A stretch of 64,000 nt of DNA from Cliona cf. orientalis (lineage: Eukaryota > Porifera > Demospongiae > Clionaida > Clionaidae). Below the pieces are notes generated by a model. The model was not told the DNA's origin and searched no databases. It was given only the letters and a program-made list of their open reading frames with translations. Within the stretch, counting starts at the first letter, position 1. Every line of letters starts with the position of its first letter. Below, piece after piece: positions 36,442 through 50,090 of this stretch. Location of the stretch: assembly GCA_963930775.1 (NCBI GenBank), contig OZ005690.1, positions 14,623,974 to 14,687,973 of the forward strand, read 5' to 3'. Both the position numbers and the translations under genes were made by a program.

Positions 36442-36540
36442 CTCTTCGAGTCCTTACATCTTCACATATGGGGTGGGTGTGGTTTATGTCACGTGACTGT
36501 ACAAGCTCCGCCTCCTCTTTCCTCGTGGTCTTCGATCAAG
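36442..36540. promoter_or_regulatory. Candidate bidirectional promoter of POLR1F and RPL27A
   Basis: Only 99 bp separate the two start codons. The spacer carries the palindrome GTCACGTGAC (36488-36497) with a CACGTG E-box in its centre, a CATATG box and a GGGTGGGTGTGG GC/GT box. A pyrimidine-rich CTCCTCTTTCCTC runs up to the RPL27A start, fitting a TOP-like initiator. 5' UTRs must be very short. Confidence 0.7.
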
Positions 36541-38835
<2,295 letters not shown>

Positions 38836-39386
38836 CAACCTCAACTAGACCACACCCACTTCTAAGTGACTTTGGAATTTTCTGTTGATGTATAATTATA
38901 GCAGGCAATGTCTATTACAGTGTTTATGCACGAGCATATTTGTGATAACTGGCTTGTGAACACATGGTTGATTATTACGGAAAGGTCGGTAATGGTCGTC
39001 ACTAAAATTCGTTCTGGTCCAACTGCGTTGCTTCTTTTTGTCAGTATCCAGTAGCACTGTAATTAACCCCATCCTGGAATAGTTAATGCTGAACATAAAG
39101 CCTAAGCTTATATGCTTATAATAATATTGAGCTGCAGTTCACAGCAAGCTATCTAGTGGTACTGTTATCAAATTCACTTCAGTTTTATAATTTTATACAA
39201 TGTCATATTATAGTTGTGCTCCAGTAATATTCAAGTGCAACACTAATAAAAACACTGTTAAATCAATAAAAATTAATTACCGTACTCCTGTGCATGTCAA
39301 AAATTATTAATGCTAATAATTTTATCGTAATTCAACTATTCATAATAAGTTTATATCCGATACGGATCCCTTATAAATATTCTTCT

Positions 39387-40648
39387 TCAAGGATAAGGTG
39401 TATTGTAGGTTGGAGGGGGGTATGCTTGCTGCTGGGGTGGTGGGGGGTAAGCGTTGGGCTGCTGCACGGGGGGTTGGTAGGGTTGGCCCCCGGGGGGCTG
39501 GTAAGGTTGGGGGGCAGCTGGAGGAGGGGGCTGGTAGGGTTGGGCTTGAGGGGGAGGGGGAGCATAGCTGTAGCCAGCGGTTGGTTGAGGCGGAGGCTGG
39601 TAAGGAGCTGCAAAGAGAGAGGTGGAAAGGGAGGTCATTACTAGAGATTGAGGGCACATCTGGCAACAATAGAGTTATAATACCATACCTAATCTAATAA
39701 TGGAAAAAAAAAAATAATTTCAATTTTGAAAAAAGCGTGCTTTTCTGGTAAAGGTCGTCAATCGCTGAATTCATAAAATGCTAATCTCTTACGTTAGATT
39801 GTTGTATTCGATTAATTAACTTATGGTAATTGTATTCAGTTGATACAGAAAGTGCTTAATCTTCTCTATCAGCAAACAATACAGCAATATTAATCACTTC
39901 CAAATTTGAAATGTGAAACATAAACTAGTTTTGTCTATCTTATACACCTAAGACCATTGAAACTCAATAAGGGATAATTTGTGTAGACTATACTGTAAAA
40001 GTTCTAATTATAGCACCACTCTAATAATGTTGGGATTGGATAATAATATTATCGTTCTAAATATAGCACAAAGCACAGTACAGTCAGAGATACGAAAACT
40101 GGCACCTTAAGTAATTTAAACGTTCTAATGCATGGTAACACCAAGCGCGATTCTAAATTATTTTTTCGGTGCTGTAATTAGAACTCAGTTTACGGTAGTC
40201 TAGTTATAATAATCAACTTCCTATTATACTGCTCTGAAAAAAAGATATTTTTTACTCACTAGTACACACTTACCAGAAGGTGGGGGTGGGGCCTGTCCTC
40301 CCATCGGATAATTAGTGATGGGTGGAGCTACGTTCACCGGAGGGGGCGGGGCATGGACCACCACGACCTCGGCCGCGGGAGGGGGCGGAGCCACGGCGGT
40401 GACGTGGTGCACATGTACGTGCCCGTGAGGATAATGGTGATGGTGTCCTACGTGAGGATAGTGATGGTGGTGATGAGCGACGTCATGAGCTACGTCAGCT
40501 CGATGAGCGGCGTGGTTAGCCTGGTGATGCTTCATGTTGGCACGAGCCTGCAAGATTTCAGATTGAGAGGAAGAATGCATATGAAAGAAATTATTAATAG
40601 ACCACTTCAGTTTGTAATTTTTAGAGAAGCAGATACAATTTTAGGAGG

Positions 40649-40679
<31 letters not shown>

Positions 40680-41057
40680 CGAGAGGGAGAGACTGACCTC
40701 TAGTTGAACAGCTCGTCCGATGTTTCCATGGAGGGCTGCTCTGGCTGCTTTGTTGTGAAGACGATCTTCTTGTCGTTCAAACTTGGCCTCTTGCTGCAAG
40801 ATCATACAAATGGCCAAAATTATCAAGTACATGTATATACCCCAAACTATAGGCCTACACTGAAACTTGAATATTTATATCTGTGAACTATAGAGAAATC
40901 ATGAATCTGCCTGTCTGTATTAGACAGAAAGTGGGAGGGTCTCGATCGTTTTTATGGCACTGAGCCAGACCTCGTATATAGCTAGTTATATTATAACTAG
41001 AGGCTAGCTTACCCTAAGAGCTCTTCTCTCTTCTCTTGCCCACGCTCTTCCAGACAT
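39387..41057 (-). CDS. Histidine-rich protein A with Pro/Tyr-rich tail
   Basis: Unrecognised family. Exons 41013-41057, 40698-40793, 40274-40547 and 39387-39607; phases close to 211 residues. Residues 1-47 form a charged helical module (REERRALR, then QEAKFERQEDRLHNKAARAA and LHGNIGRAVQLE) shared almost exactly with protein B at 42478-43252. Next comes a His-rich stretch (HHQANHAAHRADVAHDVAHH, then HHHHHYPHVGHHHH). The tail is Pro-rich with repeated PYQPP units and a PPTY motif near the end, which could bind WW domains. There is no signal peptide or membrane segment, so it is probably cytoplasmic or nuclear. Clustered His suggests metal binding or pH sensing; this is inference. Intron 3 carries a GTAAAAGTTC MITE. 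Confidence 0.82.
39989..40198. repeat. GTAAAAGTTC MITE, copy 2
   Basis: ACTGTAAAAGTTCTAATTAT at the left and GTGCTGTAATTAGAACTCAG then TTTACGGTAG at the right. Same family as 1826-2081. In intron 3 of His-rich A. Confidence 0.8.
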
Positions 41058-41966
41058 ATCTCTAGTATCGTTGCACCGTTAGGTTTGAGAGTGAAGGTTA
41101 TTGAACTGCTGTCCGACAGTCCGCAGCAAAATTAATGATAAGTCAGTGCCAGAGAACAGTACCTCGCAATTTATATCACCGTTTTATTAGCTTTGAGCTT
41201 TACAGAAATCGAGTCACGAGTCATCAGCTACAAGCGGGTACGCGATAGTTCCCAATAGCAATGTCACATGATTTGTCGGTTACACTAGTCTACTATTGCA
41301 TGCAAATTATGTACACTATGACACAGCTCGCTTTGCATAATATTGTTGATGCTAAGTGCTTCCGGTGATATCAGGAAGAGGTCAACCATAGTACCAGTAA
41401 AAGTGAAGCATAATTGTAAGGGAGATAATTATTGTACTATAAATAGCTCTGCAGAATGGTGACATCACATTAATTTCTGAAGCACCCACCCAGTGCACAA
41501 AAACTGCCCCGTGTTCAAGTTGTCGTTACCATCTCCAGGGTATATGCAAGGCTCCTATAGAATTTGTGAAAAATCAATTATTTATCCCAAACCCATAGGA
41601 TGATGCAGCAAGTAATAATTGTGGCTATAGGAACCCCATCAGCCACCTTCCTAGTAAACAGCTACTCTCTGATGATGCAGCAACCATGGTTTAATAGGGA
41701 TTCAATACATATTATTCCATGGGCCACTGAATGGGATCACAATTTTCACTGAATCATGACACCATTGTATCATGCCTGATCCTTGATTGAGGGTACATGG
41801 GTACAAGCATATTCATAGTTCACATGATCACTCTGAGGACAATGCTATAGTTCCAGAGCATTGTCATGAATTCAAGTGTCATAGTCGCTACAGAAGCCTC
41901 AGCTATGCATTAATGAGTCACATGCACAATGACTTATCATGAACTAGTCCCTTTGTGGCACATTAC

Positions 41967-42142
41967 TGTGCTTTGCAAGTCAGTTGTCCAGTGGAAAGGG
42001 TAAATAGGCAGTGGCTCTCAAGTGCTTAATTCAGTTATACTACAAGTCACAAAGGCTTTCAGTTTATATAGTGACAAAGACAGGTGCCATTCCTATGGAA
42101 TTCCCTAACTTTTCTAGACAACTGACCTGCAAAGCACAGTAG
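41967..42142. repeat. Hairpin element with TGTGCTTTGCA ends
   Basis: CTGTGCTTTGCAAGTCAGTT at the left; AACTGACCTGCAAAGCACAG at the right. Its core (GTGGCTCTCAAGTGC...) also occurs inside the element at 5938-6457. Between His-rich A and B. Confidence 0.82.
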
Positions 42143-42477
42143 TATACATACACACAAGATGCCATTAATTATGCCAAATTTAACACTATTATAATAATAT
42201 TATTATACCATTATAACGTATACGTCATTGGACTAGTTACAGTACCGTAAAAAAATTCTGACGTAATTAAATTAATAGCTATCATGCCAGCCGCCTCGAT
42301 TGCTAGCTAATCTTCAATCAGTGATGATCAGTGCAGACATTATTGTGCAGATTAATTTGACAACACAACAAAAATTAAACCAGCACTAAAATACACTAAT
42401 ACTCTGGTAAAAAAAAATCATAAGTAGAGTGTCCATCCATGGCACACCGCAAGGCTCGCACAGCATCACAGATCGAT

Positions 42478-43252
42478 TCAGTGATGGTGGTGATGATGGT
42501 GATGGTGTACATGTACAGCACCGTGTCCATGTCCGTGTGGGGGCGGGGGAGGGTGATGGTGGTGAGCTTGTGGGGGCGGAGGGTGCGGGTGATGGTGGTG
42601 ATGCTGGTGATGGGCGATATCGTGTGCCACGTCAGCGCGCTGGGCAGCATGCTGGGCCTGGTGGTGCTTCTGGTCAGCACGAACCTATAAACACAAAATA
42701 AATACAGCTGTGAATGAATAAATCATGATTACTGATCGAGTCTATAATTTTTATGATAGTTAGATGTTGGTTTCGCATATTCTATGAAGCAGCGAAGCCA
42801 CGAGTAGAATTGCAAACCAACATCTAACTATTTTCCGTTATTAAACATACTAATGACCCTCTATCCGTGACCTCTAACTATCCCACAATTTGGGATTGAA
42901 GATTATGTTGCTATGGTAACTACTACCAAAATATTATAGAAGAACTTTAGTAGCTGCAGCTGCTAGATATTTTGTGGTTTGACTCTGAGCCATGCATGCT
43001 AATAATCAACATATTTTTTTTATCTACCTCCAGTGCTACAGCCTTTCCGATGTTTCCGTGCAGAGCAGCGTTGACGGCCTTAGCATGGAGCCGATCCTCC
43101 TGGCGCTCTAGGCGAGCTTCTTGCTGCAAGGAGGATGCATCATCATTCAAGAGATATGACAAAATTAATTATTAAAGTACAGTATGCCATTTCATCTGCA
43201 CACAGCTTACCCTCAGGGCTTTATTCTCTTCACGTCTCCAGTGTCCTGCCAT
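42478..43252 (-). CDS. Histidine-rich protein B (paralogue of A)
   Basis: Exons 43211-43252, 43028-43123 and 42478-42684 give 114 residues. Starts MAGHWRREENKALR; exon 2 encodes QEARLERQEDRLHAKAVNAA then LHGNIGKAVALE, the same 32-residue block as protein A with the same exon limits and phase 0. Exon 3 starts VRADQKHHQAQHAAQRADVA and ends in pure His clusters separated by Pro and HGHGHG. It lacks the PYQPP tail of A. Tandem duplication of one ancestor is clear. No known domain. The long His tracts suggest Zn/Cu/Ni binding or a pH-responsive role (inference). The start is 194 bp from the kinase at 43447, divergent. Confidence 0.82.
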
Positions 43253-43390
43253 TACCAAAGATTTTAAGAGCTTTCTTTCTGTAATGGCAAGTTTATTGCC
43301 TTTTTATGCACTTGAGCTCCCGTGACATCCGGGGGTCTTCGAGCCCCGCCCACTTTCGTCTACAAACGTACGGAGCATGCGCACCCGGCC

Positions 43391-43449
43391 CATGGTCTGT
43401 CTCTAGATCACTACAGTAGGCTACTGTAGTGATCTAGAGACAGACCATG
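43391..43449. promoter_or_regulatory. Perfect 59-bp palindrome ending on the kinase start codon
   Basis: Left arm 43391-43419 begins CATGGTCTGTCTCTAGATCA; the right arm 43421-43449 is its exact reverse complement around a single G at 43420. The last three bases are the ATG of the kinase gene. No mismatch in 29 pairs, and the match stops immediately outside. In RNA it would bury the AUG in a hairpin. Confidence 0.95.
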
Positions 43450-45223
43450 TCGAAGTTCGAGTCCCTAAAACGATGCAACACCACCTGTGAGGAACTAGCT
43501 ACTGAAATAAAAGTTCCTATCAGTTTCACCCTCGAACAAAAACGAGTAGCGATAGATACGGTATCTGACTTCGGCCATGGTGCTTTCGCCAAGATTATTC
43601 GTGCGAAATATCACGGTGCAAACGTCCGAGTTAAACGTATCCACGCCGCTTTGTCTCAGGAAGAGCGTCTACTATCGAAGAGATTTATTCAAGAGTGTCG
43701 CCTAGCCAGTCACCTCAGACATCCGAACATCGTCCACTTCTATGGCGTTGTGATGGATGGCAGTCTCCCTATGCTAGTGATGGAAGAGCTTGTGTGCAGC
43801 CTGTATGATTTCATTGATAAACCAGAGAATATCCTTGAATACCTTTGCGTCCCTCCCAGTGCAAACGACAAAGCTAGTGACCCTGACAAGATCTTCAACT
43901 CTCCAAATCCAAGGCAACACAATGAGGTTCTTAATGGTGCTGAAGCGGCTGATAATGCAATAGGTGCCCAGGGAGAAGAAGTCAACGGGCAGAATAGCAA
44001 TATTGAGATGAGTCAAAAGATCCTTATTGCTTTAGAGATAGCCCAAGGATTGGCCTACTTGCACACAAAGAAGCCGTATCCCATTGTACACCGAGATTTG
44101 AGCAGTGGCAACATCCTACTGGGGGTGTTTGCACATAAGATCGTTACAAAGATTGCAGATTTTGGTCAATGTAAGGAGATTAAGAAAGAGGGTGACTGGA
44201 GTAGTCGCTGCCCTGGAACAATGGCCTATCTTCCACCTGAAGTTTTGCCATTACCAGATGAGACAGATACTAATCGTCAACATGATGCGTACGATCAAGC
44301 ACTACAGCCACCACCTGAAATGCGTTCCCTACCCATTGTACGCAACCAACCACGTCAACATCGAGCTGTAGGAAATCCCAGGCTATCAATTGTCCATCTA
44401 ACACAGGACCAGGACCATCACGTTCAAAGAACTTCACTACAAGGGGCAGCAAAAGCATCTAATCCACCGCTAAAGACATCGATCGATATGTACATGTATG
44501 GAGTACTGTGTCTTGAATTATTCAGTGAGCAGCATCCACCTACGTGGAGGGTATCCAGTGAAGTATCGTGGCACACGAGTCACAAGGAAAAGTTGAAAAC
44601 GATTCCGAAAGACGAACTATTATACATAATTGCAGCACACTGCATCATCGACAGTCCTGACTTGAGGGCTAAAGCGGATGATTTAGTTGAGCGAATGGTT
44701 TCTAGATCCTCACAATCAGGTTCGGATTCAGTTCCAAATAAGGCAAGTCATGCAAGCTTGCTACGTATTACACATGCTAACTGGCTTATAATTAAGTATA
44801 GCATATCTTAAGCACTAGCCAGTGATATTTTAGGGTAATTCATTGTATGACTGTACATGTCATGGGTAATTTTCTTCAGGAATTGGATGACGACAGATCT
44901 AGAACTAATTCTGATACCACCTTTCAAAGGGAAGCAATGGTAATAGATCTAGTATAATAGAGTTTTGTGCATACTCCATTCATAATTGGCATAAAATTCT
45001 AATAGTACTACGTATACTGTACTGTCATTACAGATGGGTAGTAGATTTGCCAGAGCCTTCAGACGTACAGGACAAAATCTAGCTGCTGTTGACAACATCA
45101 TCGGAAGTAAGTGATGAAATATTTAATACATTGCTCAGTAGTCACTATATACATGACTGTTATAATAGTCAGCTGCATTAACCAGTGTTTTGTACTATAT
45201 ATTATAATATTATAGGTGCCTAA
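43447..45223 (+). CDS. TKL-like protein kinase with two large inserts
   Basis: Four exons, 43447-44742, 44880-44939, 45034-45106 and 45216-45223, give 478 residues. Exon 1 ends at AAG with GCAAGT, a consensus GC-AG donor; without splicing there, the frame runs on to a stop at 44811, so a short isoform is possible. Kinase domain: P-loop GHGAFAKI (42-49), Lys63 in VRVKRI, Glu83, HRDLSSGN (215-222), DFG (238-240), PPE (263-265), so catalysis looks intact. Two unusual inserts: ~58 residues (130-187) before helix E, and ~75 residues (271-345) after the activation segment. No SAM, ankyrin, LRR or membrane segment is visible. Substrate unknown. It is divergent from His-rich B. Confidence 0.88.
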
Positions 45224-45436
45224 GCTGATGGAATGCCAAGGACATTACACTTACAGTTGGCTCAAGTTAATAATGCATAATGTATTATGTGCCAAAATAG
45301 ATGATACTCAGAGATAAAGTGTATGCATAATATTATGTCAACATAGGTTATCATTATGGCAGGCTTATATTGGCCCTTGCTATATAAACATTGACCCCTC
45401 ACATGTGGAATCATTATAAAAACACTGTGTATAGTG

Positions 45437-45466
45437 AATGTATAGTGTGGTAACACTATACATTCT
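45437..45466. repeat. Short palindrome
   Basis: GAATGTATAGTGT and ACACTATACATTC around a 4-base centre, 210 bp downstream of the kinase stop. Confidence 0.8.
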
Positions 45467-45718
45467 TTATGGGTTTTGGTCACGGTGAATGGTCGTGCAC
45501 CTGTTGTTTTTGACGTGCATGCTTTGATGAAAATGCTATCTGATTGGTCCAATTTTCAGTGCCGTGTGCATTCCCAATTGAATTATCATAACATACAATA
45601 TTATGTGGTGGGCTTCTTTTGGTTGATAAATTGTTTACAGGTGCATGTGAATGCATGCGCATGATATATTATTATTATAGTAGTCTATAGCTATTAGAAT
45701 AAGCTATATTAGTTAAGC

Positions 45719-48700
45719 ATGGAGATATCATTCACCACCGATTTGGAGCAAGTGTACAATGGCAATTCAAGTATCACTACTGCTGAGTCTTGGGAGGAGC
45801 CATATTTCTCTAACTTTGTCCTGGCTACAAGGATTGCCACTGGACTGGCCTCTGGGCTCTCTTTACTTGGAGCAATCACTATCATCATTTATCAGCTTTT
45901 CTTTCACAATAAAAAAGATGATATTACAGGTCAGAATTAACTTTTAATAATATTTTAAGATTCTTATTAAATGGATAACTGTAAAGTTGCATGGTCCAAA
46001 TCATGATGTAGCTTAAGTATTCCCATGGCATCTCTACTGGTACGGATAGATCATGATGGAGAGGTATCACAGTGTAGCACTGTACTCCTCTTCAATTCTT
46101 GTCAGCCCTTGTTATAATTATATATCTATAACTTAGTAATGCTTAAGACTAATTCACATAATTTCTGTATACATTATTTTATACAGTTGTTCGATTGATT
46201 GTCATTATGCTATCGATTGCTGATATCCTGCTAGCTATTTCACATATATGGGGCGCCACGCAAGACCTCCCAAGATTCATTCAGGAGACCACTTCTAATT
46301 CCAGCTATGCTGACACTCAGTGCACAGCTCAAGCCGTTTTTGCTGTCTTTGGTTCTCTCTCCTCATCCATGTGGACGCTAGCACTGGTGTCATGTGTATT
46401 CATCACGTACTGCATGCCAGGTATATTACGGTATGCCGAAATTTCCTGTGCATAAAGTAGCTAGCTAGCTATAACTTTTCTTAAGTGCATGGAAACAGCA
46501 TGTCAAAATGAGGTATAATTACCCCGCGTGCGCGCATGCGCAGCAGGGGGTAAAGCAATCGGTTTGTCTGTTGTCTGTTGTCTGTTGTCTGTCGTCTGTC
46601 GTCTGTCGTCTGTCAGCATAAAAATCGGCAAATCTCAACATATAAGCAAAAGTAGGGCCAATAAATGGGATAAAATGGTGTAAGACCGCGAAAAAACACC
46701 TCCTGGCTCATTTTTAACCCTAGGCAATACCCAGAGAAGCTACAAATCGTGCGAGTATGTCGGACACGCCTACATCGGACACGCCCACCTAGTACCTCAT
46801 GAAGTCTATTGCGCATGCTCGAGCTGCTCAACTATTTCTAGGGAGTCTACTGCGCATGCTCAAGCTATTCTACTATTATAGCATATCATATGTGATCATG
46901 GATCTCAGAAGGGAAAGAAAAAGCTCGTGAGTAGCAAGAGATCCAAGAAAGCTAGAAATTGTGCGATAGTATGTCGGACACGCCTACATCGGACACGCCT
47001 ACCTAGTACCTCGTGAAGTCTATTGTGCATGCTCAAGCTGCTCTGGGAGTCTACTGTGCATGCTCAAGCTTCAGAACACCATACGTCTAGCACAAAATTA
47101 ATGTCATTTGTGGTCATGGATCTCAGAAGGGAACAAAAAAGCCATGAGTAGCAAGAGACTAAACATCAAAGAACAGAGGTCTCTGAGAAAAGGTATGGCC
47201 ATGGGCGATATTGCCATGGCACGCGGGGTATGTGCTCTATGAGCTCTAGTTGTTACTGTGGCCTGAGTAGGCCTGGGCCAAATATTCCTTTAAATTTGCC
47301 CATTGTTCAAGTAAGTATTCTTCACTTATCTACCCCATTATTCAAGAAAAAGTTACCTATTATTCTTAAAAAAGCTGACAAAATGCAAAAGAACACATAA
47401 ATATGACCAGAATGTACATGTACATTTTGGCCAACAAGTGCTGGATTATAATATGGAAATTTTCTCTTTATTGTAAGTTCTGAGGCTTAAGAACTTTTAG
47501 CACTCCCAAAAATGATGGACAACTAGTTATCTGAGCTGTTTGCTCAAGTGCTTCCTCCATTTGATCACAGACTCATGTCACATGACACAAAGTTTTCTAT
47601 TTTAAGTACACATTGTGTATGTGCACTACTTCCTTGAGCAGTTGAAAAGCCCATTATTCAACTTCTTCAAGAAGCTGCCTATTATTCAAAAATTTATTCA
47701 CGAATATTTGGCCCAGGCCTAGGCCTGAGACCCCTAATTTAAAAATTTATTAATATTCATCCACTACTCAAATAATGTGGAATTTAATTCCGTGCTGTAC
47801 ATAGCTACAATATTATTTTGAGATATTGCACTAAAATTACATACAACACTGTATTGTAGGACTAATAGAGAGACGTGGAAAAGTTCGTGTAATAGTTTCT
47901 GTGTTCACGTTTTACAATCTCCTTTGCTGGGGCTTTCCCTTCTTGCTGGTGATAGTACTAGGACGACTCTACCACCTGGGATATGCCAAAACGGCTGATG
48001 TAGGTCAGTCACCATCATCATAATAATAATATTCATTCTAAATGTACTAGCTCTTAGTATGACTGATGGAAATTCAGCATTTGTGCATGGTAGCTATAGA
48101 GTGCATGGAGGAGAATTTATGTGAAGTAACAACACTCAAATACTTGTTTGTGGTCACTCAGTGATAGTGAAGTATACCAGAAAACAGTACAATATTATTT
48201 ATAATTTAATTCATACATGTAGGCTGGTGTTACATTTCTCTGCTAGCCACTGAATCAGGTGTGAAACTGAATGAAAAGCTGGTGCTGCCCCTTAGTTACG
48301 AAGGGTGGATGTGGCTCATCATTCTAATAATAGCCATCTGCATTGTGGGCTACGTGGTCGTATTCTTCTGCATTCGATTTCGGCTGTGCGGCTGTGGAGA
48401 AACTGCCACCCAACCAGTAATAATATTATTATTGTAATACAACTTCTATGCCATTTCAATGGGCAACTACAGACATTAATATTAGTTTTATTGAAAGGTG
48501 TTTATAGTACATAAAGTCAATGATAATCATAATATGACAGCATGAAGATAATCGGCCTATAAAGTGTTACAATATTATAATAATTATAATTATTCTTTCC
48601 ATACAGCCACGCCAGGCACCAAGCACACAACCTGGGGTTACTGACATCAGCAGACGACGTGGAGAACCAATAGGCGGTAAACAGTGTGCACATACTAATC

Positions 48701-49419
48701 GACAAAAATATAATAATAATGAGCAAGTGTATATTATTATTAGCAAGGGTAATTAGACATTCAACATAGCATTTCAGCTGTGGTTGGAAAGCAACCCTGT
48801 ATACATATAGATTCACAAACCATTACATCTCCCACTAATACTTGTTAGTGGTTTGCTATATAACCAAGGTGGCTGATACTGAATAGGAATGGAAATACGA
48901 TAGTTTCACATTCCATGCAGGTACTGATGGAGGTGTAAATTGGCGTCCACTGCTTGCTGGTGTGTTCCTATTGATACTACGTGTACCAGATGCCATTATT
49001 GACCAAGTCCTCCTTGTGAACAAGATACATCATCGTGAACCGTGGCTAGGTGTTGTAATATTGATAGCGGTAAGCTATATACTCCATAGCTGATCAGAGA
49101 GCTAGCATGCGTATGCATACAACATAGTGGAAATAATTTGATTTGACGGTTCTGGCAAACATCAATATTTAATATTCCCCTTCCCAATACCACTTGAGAG
49201 GCATAGCATCTTACAAATTTAGTACTAGTATTCAAAATCAGTTTTATACCTACATAATATTTTGTCCTATGATTAATTTTATTATGCATAATAATATCAC
49301 AGGCGGTTGGAGACTCTCTTCAAGGATTGGTGAACTCATTCCTCTTTGTGTGGTGCAGACCTCAGATGTACAAACGTTATAACCAGTATGCAAACATTCC
49401 AGGGCGTAATACTGCATAA
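45719..49419 (+). CDS. GPR157: GPR157-like seven-transmembrane receptor
   Basis: Seven exons, 45719-45929, 46187-46420, 47860-48003, 48223-48416, 48607-48676, 48921-49069 and 49303-49419; phases close to 372 residues. N-terminus short with an N-glycosylation site (NSS). Hydrophobic helices follow: LATRIATGLASGLSLLGAIT, VIMLSIADILLAISH, FGSLSSSMWTLALVSCVF, FYNLLCWGFPFLLVIVLG, WMWLIILIIAICIVGY, LLAGVFLLILRVPDAII, and a last one with GLVNSFLFVWC. GWCYISL before TM5 and the TM7 segment match animal GPR157 and the related cAMP-receptor-like group. An Arg-rich loop (ISRRRGEP) lies before TM6. Ligand unknown; human GPR157 is an orphan receptor described in primary cilia. Intron 2 holds a GC-TIR element of ~730 bp. 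Confidence 0.85.
46521..47250. mobile_element. GC-TIR element with GTCTGTYGTC run, copy 4
   Basis: Begins ACCCCGCGTGCGCGC and ends GCACGCGGGGTATGTGCTCT then ATGAGCTCTAG, matching the 3771-4140 copy. (TTGTCTG)n/(TCGTCTG)n follows the left end. Internally two ~160-bp related segments contain GTCGGACACGCCTAC. No ORF of note. Confidence 0.75.
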
Positions 49420-50090
49420 TATTAATGATACTACACTGTGACATTTGATTCTATAATACACATAGAATTTTTGGCATTAATTTTCTGTTGTATGCCATAC
49501 AGTTACTCTCAACAATTTACTATAATATTATGTTATATAAATAGTTTTTACTCTATCATTTTCGACTCATGATAGGGGATCAGATCGATCATGGTAAAGA
49601 TTTTGAAACAGAAACCATGACACCATCATAGACGCTACAAACTCTTGAGGGTGCCGCAGTGATATTAATTTTGCCATTGATATTATTATAAGAAAATAAA
49701 AGCCCCCATGCACTTGCAAATTGAGTTCCATCCACCCAATTAGACTATGCATGCACGCATGATGTAGCTATGTACACTTTGAACCTTTACAAACAGAACA
49801 GAACAGGTGTGAACCATTTGATCTTATGCTCAAATTTTAGAGAATTCATATTTGCAGCTTCCAGAAACCTATTATAGTGCTTGTATAAGGCTTTAAGAAT
49901 TATGATATTGCATAAGTCATAACATAGCAATTATTATTATGACATTGGTAGTCCATATCTGTATCTATACTTCAGAAAGTCATTACTGTAGCTACTAATA
50001 ACTCATAATGTTTAAGTGTACCATTAAGCTTTTAATAATATTCTGACAATAATTGTCATGGCCATTTCGATTCTGTTGGAGCATTAACGT
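49420..50090. other. Intergenic spacer between convergent genes
   Basis: AT-rich 3' flank of the receptor and of His-rich C. No gene or clear repeat seen. Confidence 0.6.

Noticed and set aside
39294..39697. Gly-rich plus-strand frames
   Set aside because: Complement of the Pro/Tyr-rich last exon of His-rich A.
42429..42701. Val/Met/Gly-rich plus-strand frames
   Set aside because: Complement of the His-rich last exon of protein B.
44743..44811. Kinase exon 1 read through to the stop at 44811
   Set aside because: Kept only as an alternative isoform, because a consensus GC donor and three in-phase downstream exons fit better.
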